Positions 8,174 through 17,920 of a stretch of 64,000 nt of DNA are shown here, in pieces; the first letter of the stretch is position 1; every line of letters begins with the position of its first letter. The notes under the pieces were generated by a model. That model was not told the origin of the DNA and did not search any database. It worked only from the letters and a program-made list of their open reading frames with translations. The DNA lies in assembly GCA_903930435.1 (NCBI GenBank), contig CAIYYN010000048.1, forward strand, positions 124,001 through 188,000, written 5' to 3'. A program made the translations under genes and the position numbers. The stretch comes from an uncultured Hyphomicrobiales bacterium (lineage in GTDB: Bacteria > Pseudomonadota > Alphaproteobacteria > Rhizobiales > Ancalomicrobiaceae).

Positions 8174-9178
8174 TCAATTCGGTGGGTAAATCTTTATGGT
8201 CCGTGCGCCGGGGCACACCGACGGCAACTGATAGCTATCGAGCGCAAAGGCGTAACCCTTCCAGTGCCAGAGTGCGCTGTGCCCGCATGTGCCGGACTGA
8301 CCCTTCAGCGTGGAGGTCAGTTTCGACCCGTTCGGTTCAAAACTGACGTTATAGAGAAGATCGGACCCCTTCCAGCCGAAAACGGGATCATAAAGCGCAA
8401 AATAGAGCGGTGTGATCCCGCCGATCTCACCCGTTTCGATCACCCACAGCCGATAGGAGATATCCGCTCCCGATGCCGAACACGGGATAGCATAGAGGAT
8501 GGCGTTTTTCGACAGTGGCCCGATCAGGGTTAAAACTGACTTCAACCGGGGCGACGCCGGATCTTCACAGTCACTTGCCCGCGCGTGTCGCACCAGAAGC
8601 CGATCCGGCAACCCCATGCGAATGATAAGTTCAATCCGGCTCAGGTCGGGGGCCGGTGCCACGTCATGCGGCGGCGCTGCTCCTTGCGTCGGCATTGCTG
8701 CTGGCTGTGATCCGATGAACTCCAGGACCTTCTGCAAGCCGCTGACGTCGAAGTCGGCGTCATGGGGCGCACCGATCATGTCGAGATAGGAGAGCCGCAG
8801 ATGCCTTGCTTTCAACGCTCCTTGGACGATCTCGCTGGCCAGATGGTCGTCGATCACCCAGAACGTCTCGACGCGCTCAAGCGGTGCATAATCATGACCG
8901 GGGCGGAGCGTCATCGCGGCATTGGCATCCATTCGCAGATCAATCGGGCGTTCGCGGTCGGCAATTCCGCGCGGTGTGACCAGTCCGATTGATACGCCGC
9001 GGCTGCCGGGCCAACGCCCGAGCAGCAGCGCCTCCGTCCGGCTCTCAGACGCCAGACTGGCCTTGCAGACGCGTCCGTCGCATTGGGCCAGCCAGCCATC
9101 AGCCGAATAGGTTGTCGGGTCGGCTGCCCAAGCGGGTGCCGCGACGACCATGACCAAAAGCGCGATCAAGCGCAGCAT
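8174..9178 (-). CDS. DUF1176 exported protein
   Basis: An exported protein of about 334 residues. From the internal ATG at 9178 it begins MLRLIALLVMVVAAPAWA, a clean signal peptide with cleavage after AWA. An ATG at 9217 is in frame but places 13 residues before the signal, and neither start has a strong ribosome site. The rest matches the DUF1176 plan: a repeated module with paired cysteines (CDGRVCKAS near the N-terminus, DCEDPA mid-chain) and a C-terminal CGHSALWHWKGYAF segment. Function unknown, probably periplasmic. It is followed upstream by an RNase T2 gene, also exported. Confidence 0.78.
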   Translation of the reverse strand: MLRLIALLVMVVAAPAWAADPTTYSADGWLAQCDGRVCKASLASESRTEALLLGRWPGSRGVSIGLVTPRGIADRERPIDLRMDANAAMTLRPGHDYAPLERVETFWVIDDHLASEIVQGALKARHLRLSYLDMIGAPHDADFDVSGLQKVLEFIGSQPAAMPTQGAAPPHDVAPAPDLSRIELIIRMGLPDRLLVRHARASDCEDPASPRLKSVLTLIGPLSKNAILYAIPCSASGADISYRLWVIETGEIGGITPLYFALYDPVFGWKGSDLLYNVSFEPNGSKLTSTLKGQSGTCGHSALWHWKGYAFALDSYQLPSVCPGARTIKIYPPN

Positions 9179-9235
9179 CGGAACGAACAGGCCATATGAA
9201 GCGGTGCCGATTGTCATATGCGCCTGTTTGAGCGT

Positions 9236-9904
9236 TCAGTTTCCCGATCGCATTGCTGGTAGGTAGGTTTTGTCCTGCTTGCAAGCGGCAGCGACCACTT
9301 GCGGACAGGGATGATAGGTCTTCAGATCCTTGTTCAGGCAAATCCGGACATCTTCCAGTCCTTGCTTGGAACAGACGACAGCAAAGTTCGATCCATCCAA
9401 CCCTTTGTTGGCCGTGGCGAAGTCGGTTGCGATGCTCGTCGGAGCCACAAATTGTGGCTTGTTGACGTGCTGCAAGGATGGCGGAATGGTAATGCCTGCA
9501 ACGGCCTTTCGCACAGCGTCAAAATAGGCTGCCGCGTCCAGCCCGCTGCAACTGCCGTGCTTTCTCCATTCGTGCACGACAAGCCCGGCGGCCGGGAAAA
9601 GATCCAGTTGCGCGTCTATCAGGGATTTCGGCAGGCGATTGGTCTGGTCGGCGCAATCACTCGGATAGCCCTTCTCAAACTGCGGCCACAGCCCATGGGC
9701 AACGAAGCCGAAGGGGCGTGCACACTCCGGATCTTTCCGTTTGTCGCCAACAGCTTCGCAGTAACTTGGCGACCACGAGAGGGAGAGCACATAGAAATCG
9801 AATTGACCGGGCTGTGTCTGACCGGCTCCGGGCGTTTGGGCATGCGCCGGGAGTTGCAAGACACAGACAAAAGCCAGGAAGAAGGCAACAAGTCGAGCGA
9901 TCAT
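9236..9904 (-). CDS. Ribonuclease T2 family, exported
   Basis: A secreted or periplasmic endoribonuclease of the T2 (RNase I) family. ATG 9904 gives MIARLVAFFLAFVCVLQLPAHAQ, a signal peptide, with AGGA eight bases upstream. An in-frame extension to 10021 would run into the next gene. Both catalytic segments are present: CAS1 as FVAHGLWPQ and CAS2 as HEWRKHGSC, each with its catalytic histidine, and the second also with Glu and Lys. Cysteines are abundant, as expected for a disulphide-bonded exported enzyme. At about 222 residues it is of normal length. The gene just upstream (9991-10476) also encodes an exported protein. Confidence 0.93.
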   Translation of the reverse strand: MIARLVAFFLAFVCVLQLPAHAQTPGAGQTQPGQFDFYVLSLSWSPSYCEAVGDKRKDPECARPFGFVAHGLWPQFEKGYPSDCADQTNRLPKSLIDAQLDLFPAAGLVVHEWRKHGSCSGLDAAAYFDAVRKAVAGITIPPSLQHVNKPQFVAPTSIATDFATANKGLDGSNFAVVCSKQGLEDVRICLNKDLKTYHPCPQVVAAACKQDKTYLPAMRSGN

Positions 9905-9990
9905 GGTGGACATCCTGTTTGGCAAAATATTCGAAAAATTGCAATCAAAAGGCGCAATTTCTTGTCTATAATGCCTCAGGTCGATTTGAA

Positions 9991-10476
9991 TTACCACCAG
10001 TGATGGCGAACCGCGTGGCAATTCCCATCATGAATGTGCCAGGGCTCATAGCCTGCAACGCAGAACTCGACGTTCCACGTGATGCCGCTAAAACCGGCTT
10101 CCTGCTCGACGAGATAATAGACGACGGGCGTCTTGCCATTGCTGAGCTGCACATGGGCTTCGCAGTAGCGATGCAGATAATGCCTGGGATCGTTGATCCC
10201 GGCATAGGTCTCCTTGATGTGGTCGACAGCGGCGATCGACAAGCCACTTTTCAGGATTGCGGCATCCGCATCACCAAATTTCGACCGAATGGTCTCGATG
10301 ACCGAGCTTTGTTCGCAGCCGGGGACCGACTCATCGGCGATCAAGGCGCGAATGGCGTGTTCAAACGCCTCTGCCTTAACGGACCAGCTTGCGCTGATCA
10401 GGCTTGCGGCGAGCACTGTTGCTGTCAATGAACGAAACAATGTCCGTGACCGAAGGACTCTTGGCATAGGCAGCAT
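9991..10476 (-). CDS. Exported protein of unknown function
   Basis: A 161-residue protein with a signal peptide (to about residue 36, SVKAEAF). The mature part has four cysteines (CEQSS, RYCEAHV, EFCVAGYE, GNCHAV), which could form two disulphides, and an unusual C-terminus rich in aromatics and His (PWHIHDGNCHAVRHHWW). I do not recognise a named family. It lies about 85 bases upstream of the RNase T2 gene on the same strand and may be co-transcribed, which would suggest a shared extracytoplasmic role (inference). Confidence 0.7.
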   Translation of the reverse strand: MLPMPRVLRSRTLFRSLTATVLAASLISASWSVKAEAFEHAIRALIADESVPGCEQSSVIETIRSKFGDADAAILKSGLSIAAVDHIKETYAGINDPRHYLHRYCEAHVQLSNGKTPVVYYLVEQEAGFSGITWNVEFCVAGYEPWHIHDGNCHAVRHHWW

Positions 10477-10653
10477 GTCGACATCCTGTCGCTGAAATTC
10501 GCAAACGGCTACAGCTGACCTTGAGCGACGTGGCTCAAGTGGTCAAGCACCCCATCGTCGCATTTTGGCGCGATTCACACCTGGCGCACAAGTCCGAGGC
10601 GCGGTGTGCTTTTGCGGTGGTCCACGACGGGCTCCTCCTGCAGCACTCGCACC

Positions 10654-11517
10654 TTATTCCGGCACGAGCCAGTCAACCGAGGCTCCGCCGCCGGGCCCGG
10701 TGGCCATCGCCTTCGCAAGGGCTGGCGCAAGTGCCTCAAGCTCTGTATCGAGCGTCCACGGCGGATTGACGATCAGGAGGCCGCAGGCCGACAATGTCCC
10801 ATCGGGCACGGGCTGGCGGGTCGCGAGTTCCGCCATGAGCACGCGACGGATCCCCGTCGCCTTGACGGCATCCCGGAAGCGGCGGATTTCGCGCAAATCC
10901 TTGATCGGAAACCAGACCATCTGCACTCCGGTCGCAAATTTCCGATGCGCGTCGACCAACCCGTTCAGGACACGATCGAATTCGTTGGTCTCCTCAAAGG
11001 GCGGATCGATCAGGATCAGACCGCGCTTTTCCTTTGGTGGCAGGAACCCCTTGAGTGCGAGCCAACCATCGAGTTCGATCACCTTCACCTGATAGTCGCC
11101 CTCGTAAACTTTGGCGAGCGCGGCATAGTCCTCCGGGTGCAACTCGGTCAGGGTCAGGCGGTCATTCCGGCGGGCGAGGTAGCGCATGATGGCCGGCGAC
11201 CCCGGATATTTGCGGGGCAGTTCGCCCGAAACCAGCGGCGCAGCAGTCGTCGCCGCAATACTGTCGAGATAGGGGGTCAGAAGTGCCCGGACCGGTTCGG
11301 CAAATTGTGTGCCGATAATGCGTCCGATGCCGCCCTGCCATTCGCCCGTCTTCATCGCTTGCGTTGATGAAAGGTCATAGGCCCCGCGTCCGGCGTGAAT
11401 GTCGATGAACCGGAAAGCGGCATCCTTCTTCTGCATATGCACGATGATGCGCGCGAGCACCGCGTGCTTGAACACATCTGCGAAATTGCCTGCGTGAAAG
11501 ATGTGACGATAATTCAT
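10654..11517 (-). CDS. rlmJ: 23S rRNA (adenine2030-N6)-methyltransferase RlmJ
   Basis: A 287-residue SAM-dependent methyltransferase that modifies A2030 of 23S rRNA. The family N-terminus MNYRHIFHAGNFADVFKHAVL is intact. FIDIHAGRGAYDL is motif I for SAM binding, and LILIDPPFEE is the catalytic DPP[YF] motif. The length is typical. It lies downstream of the cold-shock gene on the same strand with a gap of about 130 bases, so separate transcription is likely. Confidence 0.95.
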   Translation of the reverse strand: MNYRHIFHAGNFADVFKHAVLARIIVHMQKKDAAFRFIDIHAGRGAYDLSSTQAMKTGEWQGGIGRIIGTQFAEPVRALLTPYLDSIAATTAAPLVSGELPRKYPGSPAIMRYLARRNDRLTLTELHPEDYAALAKVYEGDYQVKVIELDGWLALKGFLPPKEKRGLILIDPPFEETNEFDRVLNGLVDAHRKFATGVQMVWFPIKDLREIRRFRDAVKATGIRRVLMAELATRQPVPDGTLSACGLLIVNPPWTLDTELEALAPALAKAMATGPGGGASVDWLVPE

Positions 11518-11650
11518 GGTTTGGCCGATTCAATTGAAACGGCGCCGGACGGGTGACCGCCGACGCCGATCAGATCTGGAAGATGACTATGAGGCAAACA
11601 TTGAGTTCACTGCTGCCCGGATATGCCGACCCGGAGCGCATCAGCGTCGA

Positions 11651-12376
11651 TCAATCTTCGTCTGGCTGGTCGTCGTGATTATGGTCTGGCGGAGCCATTT
11701 CGCTGCCATCAGCGTCCAGGATCTGCAGATTGACCGCCTTCGGACCTTTGCCGCGCTTGTCTGGTTCAGTTTCAAACGAGACTTTCTGGCCCTTGTCCAG
11801 AACGCCGAAGCCTGAACGCTCGACAGCACTCACATGCACGAATACATCGGCGCCACCTTCATCAGGCGTGATGAAGCCGTAGCCCTTTTCGGCATTGAAG
11901 AACTTGACCATGCCGTTCTGACGCGGACCGCGATCTGCGGGAGCCGGACGCGGCGCACGCGGGCGGAAACCGCCTTCTTGCCCGCCAAAACCAGCTCCAC
12001 CTTCATCGCCAAACGACCTGCGCGGACGGAACCCGCCCTCATCAGGCTGTCCGCCAAATCCGCCGCCGCCGAAATCACGCCGTGGGCCACGACCAGCACC
12101 ACCGCCACCGCCGAAGCCGCCACGATCACCGCCGCCAAATCCGCCGCGATCACCACCACCGAAGCCACCGCGATCGCCGCCACCGAAACCGCCGCGATCA
12201 CCGCCGCCGAAGCCGCCACGGTCGCCGCCGCCGAAACCGCCACGATCACCGCCGCCAAATCCACCGCGATCACCGCCAAAGCCGCGATCCCGACCACCGC
12301 CAAAGCCGCCATCATCACGACCGAACCCGCCGCGCTCGCCGCCGCCGCGACCGCCGCCGAACCCACGATCCTTCAT
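11651..12376 (-). CDS. Cold-shock domain protein with Gly/Arg-rich repeat region
   Basis: A nucleic-acid-binding protein of about 241 residues. Its N-terminal 145 or so residues are low-complexity Gly/Arg/Asp/Phe (RGG-like), including seven copies of GDRGGFGG. The C-terminal 75 residues are a canonical cold-shock domain: [15 protein letters not shown] holds RNP1 and [10 protein letters not shown] holds RNP2. A short acidic tail ends [10 protein letters not shown]. The ATG at 12376 is preceded by GGGAAAGGGA. The frame upstream to 12508 has no typical start. The order is unusual, because most bacterial Csp proteins are a bare domain of about 70 residues. An RNA-chaperone role is inferred. Confidence 0.88.
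   Translation of the reverse strand: MKDRGFGGGRGGGERGGFGRDDGGFGGGRDRGFGGDRGGFGGGDRGGFGGGDRGGFGGGDRGGFGGGDRGGFGGGDRGGFGGGDRGGFGGGGGAGRGPRRDFGGGGFGGQPDEGGFRPRRSFGDEGGAGFGGQEGGFRPRAPRPAPADRGPRQNGMVKFFNAEKGYGFITPDEGGADVFVHVSAVERSGFGVLDKGQKVSFETEPDKRGKGPKAVNLQILDADGSEMAPPDHNHDDQPDED
12121..12285 (-). repeat. Seven 24-bp tandem repeats inside the cold-shock gene
   Basis: Six full 24-bp units and a shortened seventh encode GDRGGFGG. Third positions vary between units, so they are not a very recent expansion. The array also opens long frames on other strands that are not genes. Confidence 0.85.
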
Positions 12377-12960
12377 TCCCAGTCCCTTTCCCGCGGGGAG
12401 CCACCCCTGAAAAAAATGCAATGCGTATATCTTCCGGCTGATCTGCCTGAAGACGGATTCCTGGCTGGGACGTACCAAAATCGGGACCGGATGTGCGCGC
12501 GCATTCAATTACGGTTGCGCCGACCGTCTCGCTCAAGTTCCGAACCACCGCCGTTTACTTTTATGACTTAGAGCCGAGAAAAGGGCAAGGGTGGTAAAAC
12601 CTAATATTATGGCAGGAAATGACCAAATACCGCATGATTTGCCCGTTCGATCCGACCAGACGTCATGCGGCTGAGACCGTCTCATCGATTAAATCGACGA
12701 ATGGTGATGGCTATGCGGGAAATAAGGCGGGTGGTGATGGTTGGTCTGGTCGACGGTCACAGTTCGACGGTGCCGCTTGTTTGACAGACAAATAATACCC
12801 GCGCAAGCCATTCCGTTGCGCGGCACCGATGTTCAAATGGGGATTGTCAGCAGCCAAAGCTGCTCTTTCGGGATTCAGCTTGCGATTTCCGCCCGGTATC
12901 TTATGTCTCGACCTGAGCCCTGACCAATCACTTCTGCGAACACGCAGCTTAGGAGCCAGC
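12377..12960. other. Divergent intergenic region, cold-shock gene and MBL gene
   Basis: About 580 bases between divergent genes. It should hold the promoter and a long 5' leader for the cold-shock gene; cold-shock mRNAs often have one. A 13-base palindrome, TCGATTAAATCGA, at 12685-12697 could be an operator. I see no gene with a convincing start. Confidence 0.4.
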
Positions 12961-13659
12961 ATGTCCGAAACGGAAATCGACACCGAACAGGCTACTGTCA
13001 GCGAACCGCCTTTCCGCGTGGCGATCATTCCGGTGACGGCCTTTCAGCAAAATTGTTCGCTGGTGTGGGAAGTGGCGACGGGCAAGGCTGCCGTCGTTGA
13101 TCCGGGCGGCGATGTCGATCGCATCCTTCGGGTGATTGATGAGGCGCAGGTCATGGTGGAAAAGATCCTGCTGACGCATGGTCATGTCGATCACATCGGC
13201 GGTGTCACCGAATTGCAGGAACGGCTGGCCGAAAGAGGCTTGTCAGTCCCGGTCGAGGGTCCGCACCGCGACGACGCCGAAATCATCGATCGACTGGTCG
13301 ATACCGCGCGCAAATATGGCATCGTGGGCGTGAAGCCGATGCAGACGGGTCGCTGGCTCGCAGAGGGCGACGCCGTGACCGTCGGATCAGTGTCTTTCGA
13401 CGTTCTGCACTGTCCGGGCCATTCGCCCGGTAGTGTCGTGTTCCATCAGCGCGAGGCCGGATTTGCCTTCGTCGGCGACGTGATCTTTCAAGGCTCGATT
13501 GGTCGCACCGATCTGCCCGGTGGCAACCACGCCCAGCTGATCAACTCGATCACCGAAAAACTGCTGCCACTCGGCGATGACGTCGCCTTCCTACCCGGCC
13601 ATGGGCAACCCTCTGACATCGGCACCGAGCGCGAGACCAATCCGTATCTTCAGGGGTGA
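12961..13659 (+). CDS. MBL-fold metallo-hydrolase (YcbL/glyoxalase II-like)
   Basis: A 232-residue metallo-beta-lactamase-fold hydrolase. LTHGHVDHIGG is the HxHxDH metal motif, HCPGHSPGS and GDVIFQGSIGRTDLPGG supply further metal ligands, and LPGHGQPSDIGTERETNPYL is the C-terminal signature of YcbL-type enzymes. AGGAG lies five bases before ATG 12961. The frame continues upstream, but that part is non-coding. The likely reaction is hydrolysis of a glutathione or other thioester, by family resemblance. It has no helical C-terminal domain, so it is not a canonical GloB. Confidence 0.88.
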   Translation: MSETEIDTEQATVSEPPFRVAIIPVTAFQQNCSLVWEVATGKAAVVDPGGDVDRILRVIDEAQVMVEKILLTHGHVDHIGGVTELQERLAERGLSVPVEGPHRDDAEIIDRLVDTARKYGIVGVKPMQTGRWLAEGDAVTVGSVSFDVLHCPGHSPGSVVFHQREAGFAFVGDVIFQGSIGRTDLPGGNHAQLINSITEKLLPLGDDVAFLPGHGQPSDIGTERETNPYLQG

Positions 13660-13674
13660 TGGTGAGCGTTCGTG

Positions 13675-14154
13675 TCACGACTGCGGAATGCTGACGGGTG
13701 ACAGGTCTTCGTCGTCGGACTCGGCATAGAGCCATGTGATCGTGCCGTGTTCCGTCTCGGCAACGACACTGCCGCCGTCCGTGATATGCCGCGTCAGTTC
13801 GTACCCCTGACCGTCGGGGTGACGGAGATAGACCCAGAGAATTCCGTGTCCGAGATCAAGGCTCAATGTGTCGCCCGCCTGATCGGCGAGGACACCGTCC
13901 GGCAAACGTCCGGCCATGTCGGTCGCAGTGACGGGATAGAAACCCTTCTCACCACGATAACGCTCGATGGCTGCGATGACGGGCCGAACGGCCGATGTCA
14001 GCTCCGACAGGCTTGACGGTATCGTCTTGCCGGTATCAGCCGAGCGGGAACCGGTCTGGTCGCCGAGCAAGGCCGCGTAGAGCGTCCCCAGCAGTGCCAT
14101 GGCGACGATCAAGGCGGCTAACCACCAGAGTGTCCTGAGCGATGGAGTGGTCAC
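13675..14154 (-). CDS. Membrane-anchored protein with pseudopilin-like segment
   Basis: A 159-residue protein with one N-terminal membrane helix (residues 9-29, WWLAALIVAMALLGTLYAALL) and an exported remainder. AAIERYRGEKGFYPVT resembles the start of the GspG-type pseudopilin globular domain, but the helix lacks the prepilin peptidase motif (G followed by F and E at +5), and no secretion genes lie near. Its promoter region is short: uvrB starts downstream on the same strand only 12 bases after this gene's end in the opposite reading order, so uvrB's 3' end abuts its start. I do not assign a function. Confidence 0.6.
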   Translation of the reverse strand: MTTPSLRTLWWLAALIVAMALLGTLYAALLGDQTGSRSADTGKTIPSSLSELTSAVRPVIAAIERYRGEKGFYPVTATDMAGRLPDGVLADQAGDTLSLDLGHGILWVYLRHPDGQGYELTRHITDGGSVVAETEHGTITWLYAESDDEDLSPVSIPQS

Positions 14155-14166
14155 ACGAGATCCCTT

Positions 14167-16845
14167 CTATCGCCGACCGCGCCGACCGGACTTGCTGCCG
14201 GCGGTGCCCGCCGTTGTCGACGGCGGTGGACGTCTGGGTGCTTGCCCGTTGCCAAGCGGAACTTCGGTCCGTCCGACCGTCATTTCATCCAGCGAATTCT
14301 TGCGCACCCGCGACGGCGGCAGGTTGGCCGCATTGCCAAACGGGCGTGCTCCGGCAAAGCCACCGGTCGCGTCGTCGAGCATGGCCTGACGGGCGAGCGG
14401 ATTGTCCGTGACAAACAGATCCGTCTCGCGCAACCGCTTGATTTCATCCCGCAACCGGGCCGCAGTCTCGAATTCGAGATCGGCGGCAGCATCGCGCATG
14501 CGCTTTTCCAGATCGGAAATATGCGCTGCAAGATTGTTGCCGACCATGCTGCCCGGCTCGGCAAAGCCCGAGTCCACGGTGACGTGATCCTGCTCATAGA
14601 CGGAGTTGAGCAGATCCTGGATGCCGCGCTTGATCGTCGCCGGGGTGATGTTGTTGGCGATATTATAGGCGGTCTGCTTTTCGCGACGGCGGTTCGTCTC
14701 GGCAATCGCCCGCTCCATCGAGCCGGTCATGTTATCGGCGTAAAGGATGACGCGGCCATCGACGTTGCGGGCTGCGCGACCGATCGTCTGGATCAGCGCT
14801 GTTTCCGAGCGCAGGAACCCTTCCTTGTCCGCGTCGAGAATGGCCACAAGCGCGCATTCCGGGATGTCCAGGCCTTCGCGCAGCAGGTTGATGCCGATGA
14901 GAACGTCGAAGGCTCCAAGCCTGAGATCGCGGATGATCTCGATGCGCTCCAGCGTCTCGACATCGGAATGCATGTACCGAACCCGCACGCCGTGTTCATG
15001 CAGATACTCAGTGAGGTCTTCGGCCATGCGCTTCGTGAGCGTCGTTACAAGGGTGCGATAACCCGCCAGAGCGGTTGCCTTCACTTCGCCGAGGAGATCG
15101 TCGACCTGCGATTTGGCCGGACGGATATCGATGGGGGGGTCGATGAGGCCGGTCGGACGGATCACCTGTTCGACGAAGACGCCGCCTGCTTCCTCCATCT
15201 CCCATTTGCCGGGAGTCGCCGAGACGCAGACCGTCTGCGGCCGCATCGCGTTCCATTCCTCGAACCGGAGCGGACGATTGTCCATGCAGGACGGCAGCCG
15301 GAAGCCGAATTCGGACAATGTCGCCTTGCGCCGGAAGTCGCCGCGATACATGCCGCCGATCTGGCCAATGGTGACATGGCTTTCGTCGACAAAGACCAGT
15401 GCATTGTCCGGCAGATATTCGAACAGGGTTGGCGGTGGTTCGCCTGGCCTGCGGCCGGTCAGGTAGCGCGAGTAATTCTCGATGCCTGCGCATGAACCGG
15501 TCGCTTCAAGCATTTCGAGGTCGTAGATGGTGCGCTGTTCCAGTCGCTGCGCTTCGAGCAGGCGTCCGGCATTGTTGAGCTCGACAAGCCGGTGTTTCAG
15601 TTCGGATTTGATGGACGTTATCGCCTGCTGCAACGTCGGTTTCGGCGTCACATAATGCGAATTGGCGTAGACCTTGACCGATTTCAGCGCCTGCGCCTTT
15701 TGTCCGGTCAGCGGATCGAATTCATCGATGGACTCGATCTCGTCGCCGAACAGCGAGATGCGCCAGGCGCGATCTTCATAGTGGGCCGGGAAGATTTCGA
15801 TACTGTCGCCGCGCACCCGGAAGGCACCGCGCACGAACTGAAGATCATTGCGCTTGTATTGCAGGGCTACGAGATCGGCGAGCAACTGCCGTTGATTGAC
15901 ACGCTCGCCGACGGTGATCGAAAACGTCATGGCGGTGTAGGTTTCGACCGAGCCGATACCATAAATGCAGGAAACCGAGGCGACGATGATCACATCATCG
16001 CGTTCGATGAGGGCACGGGTTGCCGCATGCCGCATGCGGTCGATCTGCTCGTTGATCGAGGACTCTTTCTCGATGTAGGTGTCCGTCCGGGGCACATAGG
16101 CTTCCGGCTGGTAATAGTCGTAATAGGACACGAAATATTCGACGGCATTCTCGGGAAAGAAGCTCTTGAACTCGCCGTAGAGCTGCGCTGCCAACGTCTT
16201 GTTGGGGGCGAGTATGAGGGCCGGTCGCTGCGTTGCCTGGATAACCTGCGCGGCGGTGAACGTCTTGCCCGACCCGGTCACGCCGAGCAGAACCTGCAGA
16301 TTGTCTCCACGTTCGACGCCTTCGACGAGTTCGGTGATCGCGGTCGGCTGGTCACCCTTGGGCTCGAATTCTGAGACAATCTTGAACCGGATGCCACCCT
16401 CGGACTTCGGCGGTCGCTCCGGGCGATGCGGCTGCCAGATCTCTCCGTGCTTGAAGAGCGGATTGCCGGATTCGATCAAGGCGCTGAGCGCAGCCACGGT
16501 GGCCGTTGCGCCCGCTTGCGGCATGGCTTCCGCTTCTTCCAGCGAAATATCGACACCTGCCACGGGGTTGAGGCCACCGGCTGCCCGCTCCCGAGGGGAT
16601 GATGGCTTGGCGCTCGGACGATCCTTGGCCGTAGTGCCCGCCTTGGCTTTGGGCTTCGCGGTCGCTTTTGGCTTGCCGGGTGCGAGGGCCTCGGCGGCGA
16701 TCTCATTCGCCCAGGCGCTGATATCCGGGCCAAGTGGCGTCATACCGATGTCGAATCCAGCTTGAGGCATCTCGCCAAAACCGGAACCGGGTTCGTCCGG
16801 CTGGTCGTAGAGGGGATCAGGCTGTGATTTGGGCTTTGAGGTCAT
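14167..16845 (-). CDS. uvrB: Excinuclease ABC subunit B
   Basis: The damage-verifying helicase of nucleotide excision repair, a partner of UvrA and UvrC. Visible elements are the Walker A loop GVTGSGKT, the beta-hairpin region [15 protein letters not shown], the DEAH-type VDESH, helicase motif [14 protein letters not shown], and the C-terminal UVR domain ([27 protein letters not shown]) that binds UvrC. About 892 residues from ATG 16845 exceeds the E. coli protein because of an Ala/Pro/Lys-rich N-terminal extension of about 150 residues and a C-terminal tail. Both are usual in Hyphomicrobiales. uvrC lies 21 kb away. Confidence 0.97.
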   Translation of the reverse strand: MTSKPKSQPDPLYDQPDEPGSGFGEMPQAGFDIGMTPLGPDISAWANEIAAEALAPGKPKATAKPKAKAGTTAKDRPSAKPSSPRERAAGGLNPVAGVDISLEEAEAMPQAGATATVAALSALIESGNPLFKHGEIWQPHRPERPPKSEGGIRFKIVSEFEPKGDQPTAITELVEGVERGDNLQVLLGVTGSGKTFTAAQVIQATQRPALILAPNKTLAAQLYGEFKSFFPENAVEYFVSYYDYYQPEAYVPRTDTYIEKESSINEQIDRMRHAATRALIERDDVIIVASVSCIYGIGSVETYTAMTFSITVGERVNQRQLLADLVALQYKRNDLQFVRGAFRVRGDSIEIFPAHYEDRAWRISLFGDEIESIDEFDPLTGQKAQALKSVKVYANSHYVTPKPTLQQAITSIKSELKHRLVELNNAGRLLEAQRLEQRTIYDLEMLEATGSCAGIENYSRYLTGRRPGEPPPTLFEYLPDNALVFVDESHVTIGQIGGMYRGDFRRKATLSEFGFRLPSCMDNRPLRFEEWNAMRPQTVCVSATPGKWEMEEAGGVFVEQVIRPTGLIDPPIDIRPAKSQVDDLLGEVKATALAGYRTLVTTLTKRMAEDLTEYLHEHGVRVRYMHSDVETLERIEIIRDLRLGAFDVLIGINLLREGLDIPECALVAILDADKEGFLRSETALIQTIGRAARNVDGRVILYADNMTGSMERAIAETNRRREKQTAYNIANNITPATIKRGIQDLLNSVYEQDHVTVDSGFAEPGSMVGNNLAAHISDLEKRMRDAAADLEFETAARLRDEIKRLRETDLFVTDNPLARQAMLDDATGGFAGARPFGNAANLPPSRVRKNSLDEMTVGRTEVPLGNGQAPRRPPPSTTAGTAGSKSGRRGRR

Positions 16846-17033
16846 GGCGGTGAATATGGTCCTGTTCAAGCGCCCGGGAAAGGCCTGTGCGATCGCCCGC
16901 TGCCAGTTTTGATCGGCAGGGTACCGATTTTTGAGACTGGGCGAGAGTTGCAGGCGATTCAAACGTGATCACAAAGGCGACCTGATGTGTCCACCGGTGA
17001 CGTCGCGCAGCGTTCCTTGTCGGGCCGCAATCC

Positions 17034-17759
17034 TCATGCGCGGGTTTCAGGCATACGTCGCTTCGGCGGAATATAAACGAGCGGCTTGCGCGTTCTGGTC
17101 GGCTTTTTCTGGAATTCACCCGGAACCGGCGGGGGCAGGCCCGCCTGTCGTGCAGCCGCTTCCGCAGCGCGTAACGCCAGCCGTGCCCGCGCGCGCTCGG
17201 CAAGTTCGGCCAGTGCGAGAACGATCATGTAACCAATGACATACAATGCAGCCGGAACAGATACGAAGAGCAGCGGCCAGGGTTCAATTCCCGCCAATGC
17301 GAAGGCCTGCTGCATATCCGTGGCAAAGACCTGGCATTGGGGGCCGGGATTTTGCAGAGAACACGTCTCCGGTTTCAGGATCGCACTTGCAATCGTCGGC
17401 GCAACGACCGAGCCGATGATGACAGCCGCAGGAAAAACGCCGCCTGCGATCAGGCGCGGACCGAAGCCATCAAGCGCGCGATGAACAATGCTCGTTGCAA
17501 CGAGCACAGGCGCCCAGACGCCGAAGACGACGAGCCAGGCTGCCGCCAATGAGAACTGGATGATGTAACCAAGATTCAACCCGGAAACGGTGCAGGTGGC
17601 TTGGTTCTCGATCGCGCAGCCATGCGCCAATCCCACGCGGAAGGCCGCTATCGCCAATGCGGTCGGAATGAACGGAAGCAACAATACAACGACAGCTGAC
17701 CAGACTTGCGGGCGAGCCGTTTCTTCAGGCACGTCGGCTCGCTGAGGGGATCCGACCAT
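17034..17759 (-). CDS. Polytopic membrane protein of unknown function
   Basis: A 241-residue protein with about five hydrophobic segments (about residues 20-42, 62-85, 88-105, 112-130 and 170-195), a cysteine-containing loop (CSLQNPGPQCQVF), and a basic cytoplasmic tail with KKPTRTRKPLVYIPPKRRMP. The tail is long, Lys/Arg/Pro-rich and preceded by an Ala/Arg-rich helix. No family is recognised. It lies alone between uvrB and a divergent TetR gene, whose start is about 160 bases away. Confidence 0.6.
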   Translation of the reverse strand: MVGSPQRADVPEETARPQVWSAVVVLLLPFIPTALAIAAFRVGLAHGCAIENQATCTVSGLNLGYIIQFSLAAAWLVVFGVWAPVLVATSIVHRALDGFGPRLIAGGVFPAAVIIGSVVAPTIASAILKPETCSLQNPGPQCQVFATDMQQAFALAGIEPWPLLFVSVPAALYVIGYMIVLALAELAERARARLALRAAEAAARQAGLPPPVPGEFQKKPTRTRKPLVYIPPKRRMPETRA

Positions 17760-17920
17760 TTGTCTGCGACTCCAAATCCAATTCGACTTTTCTCATGCCA
17801 TAGCCAACGCGTGGCTCGCAAGTGCGGCTCAACGTTTAAGTCACGCGTTCTGTGTGCAAGGGTCTCGCTCTCACCCCTGAACCGCCCTACATATCTACTC
17901 GGACGAAGCTGGAGGCAGAC

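Noticed and set aside
12121-12285. CRISPR-like regular repeats
   Set aside because: The units are contiguous 24-bp coding repeats without spacers, encoding GDRGGFGG.
11834-12571. Long frames on both strands across the Gly-rich repeats, with Ala/Thr- or His/Arg-rich proteins
   Set aside because: Products of a 24-bp repeat being open in several frames. Only the cold-shock frame gives a known domain.
14242-15495. 417-codon frame on the + strand opposite uvrB
   Set aside because: Antisense shadow of uvrB, with no ribosome site, no recognisable domain and Arg/Asp-rich composition.
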